Positions 41,945-49,746 of a stretch of 64,000 bases of DNA are shown here, piece after piece. How positions within the stretch are numbered: position 1 is the stretch's first letter; every line of letters starts with the position of its first letter. The notes under the pieces are model-generated. The model did not search any database, had not been told where the DNA came from, and saw only the letters and a program-made list of their open reading frames with translations. The translations under genes and the position numbers were made by a program. Origin of the DNA: Lustribacter sp965277075 (GTDB lineage: Bacteria; Vulcanimicrobiota; Vulcanimicrobiia; Vulcanimicrobiales; Vulcanimicrobiaceae); NCBI GenBank assembly GCA_965277075.1, contig OZ255707.1:744001-808000 (forward strand), given 5' to 3'.

Positions 41945-42615
41945 CATTGGTTGCGTCCCTCCGCTTTCTCCGAACCGAGTCGGCCGATCAGCGCGTCATT
42001 GGCGGCGGTCGTCAGCACGACGCGTTCGTAACCGACGACGTCCTTGATATCGAGGGCGCCGGTGTGCGTGACGGCCGCGTACACGAGGTTGGCACCGGCG
42101 CGCATCAGGTTCGCACCGACCGTCGCCAGTTCGCTTTCCGCGAAAACGACGAGGGTCCGAACGCCGTTCTTCGCGGCCTTGGGCGAGCCGTACAGCAGCG
42201 TCGCGAAGTCTTTGGTCTTGACGATGTCGAGGCCGTCGGTCGCAAGCAGCGTGACGCCGCCCGTCTGGTACTTATCGGAGAGCGCGGCGAGCAACGCCGC
42301 TTTGCGCTCTTTCTTGTTGAGCGCGCTGACATAGCTGCGCGGTTGCGGACCCCACACGACGCCGCCGTGGCGCCACTGCGGCGAGCGAATCGAACCTTGA
42401 CGCGCACGGCCCGTGCCCTTTTGCTTCCAGGGCTTCTTCCCGCCGCCGCGGACTTCGTCGCGCTTGAGCGTCGAATGCGTGCCGGCGCGCGGGCTCGCGA
42501 GTTCGCGGAACACGGCGCGGAAAATCGCGTTGGCCTTGGCGGCAACGTCGCCTGCGAACGCCGCCGGAACGGCTTCTTCGCGCACCACCTTGCCCGTAGC
42601 ATCGATGACGTTCAT
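41944..42615 (-). CDS. rplD: 50S ribosomal protein L4
   Basis: 223 residues: GTHSTLKRDEVRGGGKKPWK, GTGRARQGSIRSPQWRHGG and VVGYERVVLTTAANDALIGR. Its last residues EGRNQ are coded by GAGGGACGCAACCAA, the same cassette that ends the bridging micro-ORFs; here it is fused to the protein and supplies the rplW Shine-Dalgarno. Confidence 0.96.
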   Translation of the reverse strand: MNVIDATGKVVREEAVPAAFAGDVAAKANAIFRAVFRELASPRAGTHSTLKRDEVRGGGKKPWKQKGTGRARQGSIRSPQWRHGGVVWGPQPRSYVSALNKKERKAALLAALSDKYQTGGVTLLATDGLDIVKTKDFATLLYGSPKAAKNGVRTLVVFAESELATVGANLMRAGANLVYAAVTHTGALDIKDVVGYERVVLTTAANDALIGRLGSEKAEGRNQ

Positions 42616-42619
42616 CGTA

Positions 42620-42715
42620 TCAGTTGCGTCCTTTCAGGCCGCAACGACGAACGAGCGCCACGCGTGGTGCTTTCGCGGTCGGCTCGTCGATGCCAAAATA
42701 CGTCGCGGATGTCAT
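42620..42715 (-). CDS. Bridging micro-ORF ahead of rplD
   Basis: 31 codons: MTSATYFGID, then KAPRVALVRRCGLKGRN. Its ATG overlaps the rplC stop (TGATG) and its TGA is four bases before rplD. The inner stem is changed on both sides (CCT-GAA-AGG instead of CCC-GAA-GGG), keeping the pairing around the Shine-Dalgarno AAAGGA. Confidence 0.62.
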   Translation of the reverse strand: MTSATYFGIDEPTAKAPRVALVRRCGLKGRN

Positions 42716-43347
42716 CATACCGAGGCCCTCGCCTTGACCGACTGCGCAACGACGACGAGGCCGTTTTTCGGACCGGGGACCGGACCGCGCACGAGCAGGA
42801 GATTGCGCTCCACGTCGGCGCGAACGACTTCCAAATTCTGATGCGTCACGCGGTCGACACCGTAGTGTCCGGGACGCTTGCTGCCGCGATGTGTGTGACC
42901 GGCGTTCGTATCGCCGTTCGAGGCCGGTTGGCGATGGATCATCGAACCGTGACTCGCGCCGCCGCCGTGGAAATTCCAGCGTTTCATGCCGCCGGCAAAG
43001 CCGTGACCCTTCGAGGTCGCGACAACGTCGACGCGATCGCCCGCTGCGAAGCCGTCGACCGTAATCGTGGTGCCTTGCTCGATGCCGTCGATGCCGTCGC
43101 GGAACTCGCGAATATCGTGCTTTGCTTCGAGCCCGGCGCGTTTATAGTGGCCGTTCAGCGCACGCGTAACGCGCGACTTCTTCACATCGCCGAATCCGAG
43201 CGCGACGGCTTCGTAACCGTCGGTTTCTTTCGTCTTACGCTGCACGACCGAACACGGGCCTGCCTCGATAACCGTCACCGGCACGTATCGCCCGTCCGCG
43301 GTGAACACGCTCGTCATCCCGACCTTGCGGCCGATGATGTTTTTCAT
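42715..43347 (-). CDS. rplC: 50S ribosomal protein L3
   Basis: 210 residues: MKNIIGRKVGMTSVFTADGR, KGHGFAGGMKRWNFHGGGAS and HRGSKRPGHYGVDRVTHQNL. It is the first gene of its block; rpsJ, its usual upstream partner, is 14 kb away. Confidence 0.97.
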   Translation of the reverse strand: MKNIIGRKVGMTSVFTADGRYVPVTVIEAGPCSVVQRKTKETDGYEAVALGFGDVKKSRVTRALNGHYKRAGLEAKHDIREFRDGIDGIEQGTTITVDGFAAGDRVDVVATSKGHGFAGGMKRWNFHGGGASHGSMIHRQPASNGDTNAGHTHRGSKRPGHYGVDRVTHQNLEVVRADVERNLLLVRGPVPGPKNGLVVVAQSVKARASV

Positions 43348-43449
43348 CGTCAGTAATCGCCTCTGGAAGCCCACGGGTCCTAGCGTATGAGTATCGCCTT
43401 CGCGCCGGACGCGCCAAGAAGCGCAGCCGGCGTGGACCACAACCGCCAA

Positions 43450-43478
43450 ATGATACCAACGGGCGACCGGAAAGTCAA
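43450..43478 (-). promoter_or_regulatory. Promoter of the rplC-rpsM block
   Basis: TTGACT (43473-43478) and TATCAT (43450-43455) are 17 bases apart on the minus strand, a close match to the sigma-70 consensus. The leader to rplC is about 95 bases. It stands in for the promoter that normally lies upstream of rpsJ. Confidence 0.8.
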
Positions 43479-43575
43479 ACGCTGAAGCGGTCTCTTCCAC
43501 GGAGCCCCGCGTTCGGGTTTGTCGAAATCGGGCGGGCGGCAGAAGCGGATAGGCCTGATGGGGAACACCTCATCC

Positions 43576-43809
43576 ATGACCGTCGCTCCCGCTCCGTCGT
43601 CGCTCGCCGACCTGCTCGATAACGTGCGGCCCCTGATCGCCGCTGCGCGCCTGGCGGGCTCGCCGCGGTTCGTCCTCGTGCCGCCGGCGCTCTTTGACGC
43701 GATCTCCGCTTACCGTACGCGCGATCGCGAAATGGGCCTTCCCGCGACCATTCTCGGCCTTGAGATCGTCCGCGCGGACGACCCCGACGCCGCCCCCCGC
43801 GTCTTTTAG
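43576..43809 (+). CDS. Small hypothetical protein ahead of a Rieske oxygenase
   Basis: 77 residues from ATG 43576 (ATG 43558 is possible). Not recognised. It has SLADLLDNVRPLIAAARLAG at the start and ILGLEIVRADDPDAAP near the end. It stands 9 bases ahead of the Rieske gene, so it may be a partner or just share the transcript. Confidence 0.5.
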   Translation: MTVAPAPSSLADLLDNVRPLIAAARLAGSPRFVLVPPALFDAISAYRTRDREMGLPATILGLEIVRADDPDAAPRVF

Positions 43810-43818
43810 GAGCGACGT

Positions 43819-45087
43819 ATGCTCAGCCAGCAAGAAAACGATCTCCTGACCCGCGTCGAGGGCGACGCCCCGATGGGGCAGCTCATCCGGCGCTACTGGT
43901 TTCCGATGCTTTTAGCGGAAGATGTCGCGGCGCCGGACGGCGACCCGGTTCGGGTTCGGCTGCTGGGCGAGGACCTGATCGCGTTTCGCGATACCGATGG
44001 CCGAGTCGGCCTTGTCGACGAGTTCTGCCCCCATCGGCTGGCCTCGTTTGCGATCGGGCGAAACGAAGGGTGCGGCATTACGTGCATCTATCACGGGTGG
44101 AAATTCGACGTGAACGGCAGCTGCGTCGACATGCCGACCGAGCCGGAGGACAAGGGCTTCAAGAATCGGGTCCGCATTCGCGCCTATCCGACGCACGAAG
44201 CAGCAGGCATGATTTGGACGTATATGGGGGCGCCCGAACTGTGGCCGCCGTTCCCTGATTTCTCGTTTACGAGCATGCCGTCCAATCAGGTCGGAATCGT
44301 CAAAGTCGGCAGTCGCACGAACTTCTTGCAAAGTGTCGAGGGTGCGATCGACTCGGCGCATTCATGGTTCCTGCACCGCGGCAGTTCGCGCGACTGGGCG
44401 AAGCGGTTTGCGCTCTCGACCGATACGTCGCCGCGACTCGAAGCGGAGGACACGCCGTACGGGTTTCGCTACGCCGCGATTCGCAAGCCGATCGAGAATG
44501 CCGACACGACGAAGTACGTTCGCGTCACGCAGTTCGCCGCGCCGTTCTTTTGCTTCATCCCGCCTCCGCTCGACGTGACGCAACCGATTCACACGCAGAT
44601 CTTCGTTCCCGTCGACGACCGGACGACGATGCTTTTCGACGTGTACTTCAGCCAAGACGGATCGTCTGTCAGCGGCGCCGAGATGCGCAAAAAGCTCAGT
44701 GCCGAACGCGGTCCGGACCTCGACGAACGCGACTTCCGGCACGCACGCAAGGAGAATCGGTGGCTGCAAGACCGCGCGGCAATGCGCGAGGACAGCTGGA
44801 CCGGTATCCCGGGTTTTCAGAATCAAGACATCGCCGCGCAAGAGTCGATGGGGGCGGTCGTCGACCGTTCGCGCGAGCACCTCGGCATGTCGGACATCGC
44901 CGTGATCCGGATGCGCCGACGCATGCTTGAAAACGTCGCGCTGCACGAACGCGGCGAATTGCCGATCGGCGTCGGTCCGAGCATCCCCTACGGACGTATT
45001 GCGAGCGAACAGCGCGTCATCCCGATCGACACACCCTGGCAGATCGTCGGCGCGGAGGCACTCGACTCGGCGACGCCGGCTAGCTAA
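43819..45087 (+). CDS. Rieske [2Fe-2S] aromatic oxygenase, phthalate 4,5-dioxygenase type
   Basis: 422 residues. The Rieske cluster is bound by CPHRL near residue 70 and CIYHGWKFD near 90. The mononuclear iron site is in the segment VEGAIDSAHSWFLHRG (two His and the preceding Asp). The arrangement follows the phthalate-dioxygenase group, which hydroxylates or O-demethylates aromatic acids. No reductase gene is adjacent, so electrons must come from one coded elsewhere. GGAG 7 bases upstream of the ATG. Confidence 0.9.
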   Translation: MLSQQENDLLTRVEGDAPMGQLIRRYWFPMLLAEDVAAPDGDPVRVRLLGEDLIAFRDTDGRVGLVDEFCPHRLASFAIGRNEGCGITCIYHGWKFDVNGSCVDMPTEPEDKGFKNRVRIRAYPTHEAAGMIWTYMGAPELWPPFPDFSFTSMPSNQVGIVKVGSRTNFLQSVEGAIDSAHSWFLHRGSSRDWAKRFALSTDTSPRLEAEDTPYGFRYAAIRKPIENADTTKYVRVTQFAAPFFCFIPPPLDVTQPIHTQIFVPVDDRTTMLFDVYFSQDGSSVSGAEMRKKLSAERGPDLDERDFRHARKENRWLQDRAAMREDSWTGIPGFQNQDIAAQESMGAVVDRSREHLGMSDIAVIRMRRRMLENVALHERGELPIGVGPSIPYGRIASEQRVIPIDTPWQIVGAEALDSATPAS

Positions 45088-45431
45088 TCTTTGCGATAGC
45101 GCACTTCGAAAGTCAGGCATCCCTCGTCGCTGCGCCAGGGCCCGTGCCGCATGCCCGGCGGCCGGCAAGCATACGTTCCGGCGGAGAACGTCGCCCCGAG
45201 TTCGAGATCGGTGAACCCGCCCTCGAGGATGTATACCTCTTCCCAGAAGTCGTGCACTTGCACGCCGTTCGGTGTCGTGTCGCACCCCGGCGGAAAGCGC
45301 AGCATGCGCGTCGCAACGTTCGCGTTCGGATCGGCGGCGAGAATGCGTTCGGTCATGCCGACGTCGACGCCCGCGACCTTCGTCCAGCCGACGTCGTTCA
45401 CCGGGAAAAATTCACGTTCGGGTTTTGCCAT
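45084..45431 (-). CDS. Cupin-domain protein
   Basis: 115 residues forming one cupin barrel. GVQVHDFWEEVYILEGGFTD gives the His-x-Glu part and the second motif is RPPGMRHGPWRSDEG. Such proteins act as small isomerases or dioxygenases. Start ATG 45431 overlaps the DUF2848 gene's end by 20 bases; its own stop overlaps the Rieske gene's stop on the other strand. Confidence 0.8.
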   Translation of the reverse strand: MAKPEREFFPVNDVGWTKVAGVDVGMTERILAADPNANVATRMLRFPPGCDTTPNGVQVHDFWEEVYILEGGFTDLELGATFSAGTYACRPPGMRHGPWRSDEGCLTFEVRYRKD

Positions 45432-46101
45432 CGTTTCTTCCGACCGCTTCAGCGGCGCGCACACCGGTGACGTCATAGGTGAGGGTGAGCGGCGCCCGCA
45501 GCGCGTCCCCTTCAATCTGTGCGGCGAACGCGGTCCCGAAACGAAACGCGTGCGTCAGCAGCGGCACGGTCCCGCAGAATAAGGCGAACCGCGCGGCGCT
45601 CGAGCGCTCGCGAAACGCCACATACAATGTCGAGAGCGCGACGATCTGTGCGAACGTACCGGACTGGTACGCCTCGCCGTCGATCGTGCTCGCGAGACGC
45701 AACGCGTCGTACCGTTCGTCGAGCCTGTCAATGCGCGCAACCGCACGCCCGATGGGTTTTGGGCAGACGCGTTTGCTCGACGCGATGTCTTCGCGCTCGA
45801 GGTCGCGCGCAGTGTGATCGCTTCCGATACCCAGGTAGAGTGCGCCGTCGATGCCGATCAGCACCGGCTCGACTTCGCCGCACGTTTCGCGCGTCGGGAC
45901 CTCGATCGCGGGAGCGGTCGTGAGAATCGACGTCGGCATCTGATACCACATGGGCACTTCGGGCGGCGGGGCGATGCCCTGTTGCGCCAGTTCGTCGATA
46001 TGTTCTTGTACGGCGGCTCGATTGCGACCGGTATAACCCGCAATGACGAACGCGTCCGGCTCGAACGCAACCGATGTGCCGCGTTCGTCGAACAGATTCA
46101 C
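45412..46101 (-). CDS. DUF2848-family protein
   Basis: 229 residues. The pattern FVIAGYTGRNRAAVQEHIDE, VPMWYQMPTSILTTAPAIEV, LYLGIGSDHTARDLE and SKRVCPKPIGRAVARID is that of DUF2848, a group with a fumarylacetoacetase-like look that often lies by catabolic genes. Activity is not established. GTG 46101 overlaps the stop of the binding-protein gene (GTGA). Confidence 0.82.
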   Translation of the reverse strand: MNLFDERGTSVAFEPDAFVIAGYTGRNRAAVQEHIDELAQQGIAPPPEVPMWYQMPTSILTTAPAIEVPTRETCGEVEPVLIGIDGALYLGIGSDHTARDLEREDIASSKRVCPKPIGRAVARIDRLDERYDALRLASTIDGEAYQSGTFAQIVALSTLYVAFRERSSAARFALFCGTVPLLTHAFRFGTAFAAQIEGDALRAPLTLTYDVTGVRAAEAVGRNDGKTRT

Positions 46102-47234
46102 CAGTGGAGCGCGCCGCCGGGCTTGCTGACGACGACCCAGTCGTTCTTGCCGGCGTCCCACCGATCCATGACGAGCGCACTTTGTCCGATGCCGCGTTGG
46201 CCTCCGTCGCGGAAGTCGTAAAGCGCGTTGACGCCGGCCCAGCCGTGCAGGCTGCCGATAAAGCCACGCAACCGGTCCGCCGTCGCATCCGGATTGGAGC
46301 GCAGCGCGTCGACCGTGATGAAGATCGGATCCCACGCGGTGACGGCCGCGATATCGGGCCGCACGTTCGCCGACTTGAACGCTTTAAAATAGGTTTGCTG
46401 CGCGTCGCGGATGGGGCCCGGCCGCACGTCGTTCTCCGTCTGCGCTCGATAGCCGACAAAGTACAACTCGTTCGGCAGAATATCTTTGAATTGCGCCATC
46501 TCCGCATAGAGCATGTTGCCGTTTCCCGCAAGCACCGGAATGTCGAAACCCGCTTCTTTGATGCCGTGCAAAAGCGTGCCGAACGGCGTTCCGATCGTCC
46601 ACGTCAGCAACACTTGTGGATTCGTCGCTTTGATGCGGGCGAGTTGCGCGCCGACGCTGATGTCGCTCGGATTGAAATGTTCGCGCGCAACGATCGACAT
46701 ACCGTTGTTCGCTTTCATCTGGAACACCGCATTGAAGGCGAGGTCCATGTCTTGACCCGTCGCGTCGGTCGCCGTGATGATCGCGACGCGCGTCAGGCCG
46801 CGTTCGCGAAAGTAGCGCGTCAACACGAGCGCGTCATCGACGCTGCTGGCGCCGGCCGCGAACACATAGCTGCCTGCCGCCGGGTGGACGATCGGCGCGA
46901 GGCAGTAATTCATCGGACCTTTTTGGGCAACGAGCGGATCGAATGCGTTGCAAGAAGCGGCCAGCGGCGAGCCGAGAAACGCCGGGACGTTCTTGGCGAC
47001 GATCGCATTGACGAGTTGGACCGCAACCTGCGGATTCGACGTGTCGTCGCCGTACACGAAGCGCACCGGGCGGCCTCCGATGCCGCCGCTCGCATTGACG
47101 ACGGACGCCGCAATATCGAACGTCTTCTGCTCCGCTCGCCCCAGGAACGACGCACCGCCGGTCAACGGCAAGACGACATCGATTTCATATGGTTCGGCGG
47201 CCCGCACAGCCGGCGCCGAGAGCAGCAGTCCCAC
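46098..47234 (-). CDS. ABC transporter substrate-binding protein (type 1 periplasmic)
   Basis: At least 378 residues. The mature part opens YEIDVVLPLTGGASFLGRAE, with PAFLGSPLAASCNAF and DATGQDMDLAF, the pattern of HAAT-type binding proteins. From GTG 47234 the signal peptide is short (MGLLLSAPAVRA). The frame stays open upstream and a GGAGG at 47276-47280 points to a start at a CTG (47267), ATT or ATC codon, which would give a full hydrophobic leader (ILILRIFGAVCAVGLLLSAP). No permease genes follow, so it may feed the liv-type transporter or one elsewhere. Divergent from the GntR-controlled operon. Confidence 0.82.
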   Translation of the reverse strand: MGLLLSAPAVRAAEPYEIDVVLPLTGGASFLGRAEQKTFDIAASVVNASGGIGGRPVRFVYGDDTSNPQVAVQLVNAIVAKNVPAFLGSPLAASCNAFDPLVAQKGPMNYCLAPIVHPAAGSYVFAAGASSVDDALVLTRYFRERGLTRVAIITATDATGQDMDLAFNAVFQMKANNGMSIVAREHFNPSDISVGAQLARIKATNPQVLLTWTIGTPFGTLLHGIKEAGFDIPVLAGNGNMLYAEMAQFKDILPNELYFVGYRAQTENDVRPGPIRDAQQTYFKAFKSANVRPDIAAVTAWDPIFITVDALRSNPDATADRLRGFIGSLHGWAGVNALYDFRDGGQRGIGQSALVMDRWDAGKNDWVVVSKPGGALHW

Positions 47235-47292
47235 GGCGCAAACCGCACCGAAGATACGTAGAATCAGGATGATCGCCTCCGGATTCGAGCGG

Positions 47293-47333
47293 TTGACGCG
47301 TGTCAGCGATGTGCATACTGTATACAGTGTGCA
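47293..47333 (+). promoter_or_regulatory. GntR-type operator and promoter of the catabolic operon
   Basis: A 22-base palindrome at 47312-47333 has the core ACTGTATACAGT, flanked by TGCA on both sides (one mismatched pair). This is the T-n-GTATAC-n-A layout of FadR/VanR-type GntR sites. TTGACG (47293-47298) and TACTGT (47316-47321) are 17 bases apart; the -10 box lies in the palindrome. The regulator is encoded in the same operon at 49733. Confidence 0.75.
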
Positions 47334-47364
47334 GGATCGTTATGTCTAGTCTCGCGGTGGCCGG

Positions 47365-48057
47365 ATGCCGGCGATCGTCGTGACCGGCGGTGCCGGCGGA
47401 ATCGGTCGCACCCTCATCTCTGCGCTGCGCGGGCAGCGGGCGGCTGTCGTTTCACTCGACCGGGCGGCCCCAGCGCCGGACGATACCGACGATACCTACG
47501 AAGTCGACGTCGCCGACGAGGTTGAAATGGAGCGGCACATCGCAGCGATCGTCGAACGGCATGATGGCATCGCCGGTCTCGTGTGCGCGGCAGGCAGCGT
47601 CGAGGAGTTTCCCGTCGCGAAGATGCCGTTCGACGCGTGGCGGCGCGTCGTCGACGCTTCGCTCACCGGCACGTTCCTGGCGATTCGCGCCGTGCTGCCG
47701 ACGATGATCGCGGCGCGGAATGGAAGCATCGTTGCGTTCTCGTCGGGTTACGCCACCAGCGGCTACCGGAACGGCGCAAATTACGCTGCCGCGAAGGCCG
47801 GCGTTGAAGCGCTCATCAAGTCGACGGCGTTGGAAAATGCGGAGTACGGCATTCGCGTAAACGCGATCGCGCCCGGCCCGATTGCAACGCCGATGCTGCA
47901 ACCGGAACGCTCGGCGATCGTGACGCCGCTGATACCGCTTCGACGCACGGGCGTTCCCGACGACCTCGTCGGGATCGTGAGCCTTCTGCTCGGTGACGGC
48001 GGCCGCTACATCACGGGACAAACGATTCACGTCAACGGAGGCCTTTTGATGCCATGA
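47365..48057 (+). CDS. SDR-family oxidoreductase
   Basis: 230 residues. VVTGGAGGIGRTLIS binds the nucleotide; VCAAGS replaces NNAG; Ser and Tyr-x3-Lys are in FSSGYATSGYRNGANYAAAK, and the end is TGQTIHVNGGLLMP. It is the first gene of the GntR-controlled operon and overlaps the Rieske gene by four bases. A cis-diol or alcohol intermediate is the likely substrate. Confidence 0.88.
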   Translation: MPAIVVTGGAGGIGRTLISALRGQRAAVVSLDRAAPAPDDTDDTYEVDVADEVEMERHIAAIVERHDGIAGLVCAAGSVEEFPVAKMPFDAWRRVVDASLTGTFLAIRAVLPTMIAARNGSIVAFSSGYATSGYRNGANYAAAKAGVEALIKSTALENAEYGIRVNAIAPGPIATPMLQPERSAIVTPLIPLRRTGVPDDLVGIVSLLLGDGGRYITGQTIHVNGGLLMP

Positions 48058-49241
48058 AGACCCAGACGACGGCCGTGCCGGCATGGGCACCGAACCTCGA
48101 TCCCTCGCGCTGGGTCGACAACCGCGTCTACACCGACGGACGCATCTTCGAACGCGAAGTCGATCGTATCTTCACCAAAACCTGGCTCTTCGCAACACAC
48201 GCAAGCGAAGTGCGACGAATCGGTGATTACCTCACGACGACACTTCTCGATCAACCGCTCTTGCTCGTCCGCGGCAAAGACGACGTCGTCCGCGCGTTCT
48301 ACAACACATGCCGCCATCGCGGTTCGAAGGTGACGGTCGAAGCGTGCGGTCATGCTGCCGCGTTTCGTTGTCCGTATCACTTCTGGGTTTACGATCTCGA
48401 GGGTGCACTCATCGGAATTCCGGGTGAGGAGGCCTATGATGGAACGGGCTTCACCAAAGAAGAATATCCGCTCGTTCCGGTGCGTTGCGAGGAAATATTC
48501 GGCTTGATCTTCGTCTCGTTCGCAGCCGATGCGCCGCCGCTGCGCGACTATCTCGGCGACGGCGTATGCAGCACGCTCGCGACGCCGCTGGCGAACGCCG
48601 ATTTCGAGCTCGTCAAATATCTCTCGTACGAGTTGCCGGTCAACTGGAAAGTTTTCGCCGAAAATGCGCGCGACGGGTATCACGTTCCGTTCGTTCACCC
48701 GTTTTTTCGCAAGGCAAGTCCGCCGGGATCGTACTCCCTCTACGCAAACGGACATGCGGTGCAGCAACTCGGCATGGATTCCGGCGGGATCGAACCCGCG
48801 TTGTGGGCGCAATTGCAGCAGCATACGCTGCCCGGGGTACAAACCGGTGACGGCTACATCGTCACCCTCTTCCCCGATGCGACCATCACGTTGCGCTCGA
48901 ATGTCATTTCGATCGACTCGCAGCGCCTTCTCGGACCATCGCGCGTCCTGATGGAAAGTCGCGTGCTCGGCCTACCCGGTGACGACGACGCGACGCGCGC
49001 CATTCGCGAACTCGGGCATGCGACGTGGTTTCTCAATCCGGTCGAGTTGGAAGACGCACCGATCTTCATCGCCCAGCAACAGGGCGTCGCGGCGAGCGGT
49101 GTCCGCTACAGCGTGATCGCGCGCGGCGCCGATGCGACGACCGGAACGCGCGGCGACGATAACCGGCTGCGCCACTGGTGGACAGCGTGGCGGAACGCGA
49201 TGGATGTCTCGCTCAATTCGCTGGCGGGAGAACTTGACTGA
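48054..49241 (+). CDS. Rieske [2Fe-2S] ring-hydroxylating oxygenase, alpha subunit
   Basis: 395 residues. The cluster is bound by CRHRGSKV near residue 85 and CPYHFWVYD near 104. The catalytic iron ligands are in NWKVFAENARDGYHVPFVHP (two His after the conserved Glu-x3-Asp). This is a different subgroup from the one at 43819 and is closer to benzoate- or carnitine-type oxygenases. No beta subunit, ferredoxin or reductase gene is adjacent. Confidence 0.92.
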   Translation: MKTQTTAVPAWAPNLDPSRWVDNRVYTDGRIFEREVDRIFTKTWLFATHASEVRRIGDYLTTTLLDQPLLLVRGKDDVVRAFYNTCRHRGSKVTVEACGHAAAFRCPYHFWVYDLEGALIGIPGEEAYDGTGFTKEEYPLVPVRCEEIFGLIFVSFAADAPPLRDYLGDGVCSTLATPLANADFELVKYLSYELPVNWKVFAENARDGYHVPFVHPFFRKASPPGSYSLYANGHAVQQLGMDSGGIEPALWAQLQQHTLPGVQTGDGYIVTLFPDATITLRSNVISIDSQRLLGPSRVLMESRVLGLPGDDDATRAIRELGHATWFLNPVELEDAPIFIAQQQGVAASGVRYSVIARGADATTGTRGDDNRLRHWWTAWRNAMDVSLNSLAGELD

Positions 49242-49746
49242 CGTCGGGCGCGTACGCGCCGAAATGCTGGGCGGCCAACGCTTTGTGTGGTCCGAGCGAA
49301 CGCCGATGCTGCGCGCGATGATCGACGCGGCGGAGGCGGCCGTGCGGGCCGAACTCGGGCGCCTCGGTCGTGACGCCATCGTGCTGCGCGAGAGCGACGT
49401 GCTGCTCGGCGCGCACTCGGCCGTCATCGCCGATATCGCCGTTTTCCTCGGCGCGACGTACGATGTTCCCGATCTGGTCATCGAGTATCGCGCCGAGTCG
49501 ACCGACCGGCTCTTCTTCGGCCCCAAACGCCTGGCATACGGGCGAGCACGAGTCCCCGACGTCTGGTTCGCCGATCCCGCCAACGGCACCGTGAGCGCGT
49601 TGCGCCTGGGCAGCGGGCTCGACTACCCGTGGCCGCCGGCCACCTATGTGGGCAGCGAGGCCGTGCGCGCCTCGAACATCGGCGGATTCGCGCTCCCGGC
49701 GCGGGCCTTTTTTCACAATCGATCGGCAGCCGATGACGACCGTTGA
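49234..49746 (+). CDS. Uma2-like (DUF820) nuclease-fold protein
   Basis: 170 residues from TTG 49234, which has GGGAG upstream and overlaps the Rieske stop by eight bases. The central part (PDLVIEYRAESTDRLFFGPK, then YGRARVPDVWFADPANGTV) recalls Uma2 proteins, which have a restriction-endonuclease-like fold; the Asp, Glu and Lys of that fold are seen (DLVIEY; GPKRLAY). Such proteins are frequent in GC-rich and cyanobacterial genomes and of unknown role. Its place inside a catabolic operon is odd. Confidence 0.6.
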   Translation: MTDVGRVRAEMLGGQRFVWSERTPMLRAMIDAAEAAVRAELGRLGRDAIVLRESDVLLGAHSAVIADIAVFLGATYDVPDLVIEYRAESTDRLFFGPKRLAYGRARVPDVWFADPANGTVSALRLGSGLDYPWPPATYVGSEAVRASNIGGFALPARAFFHNRSAADDDR

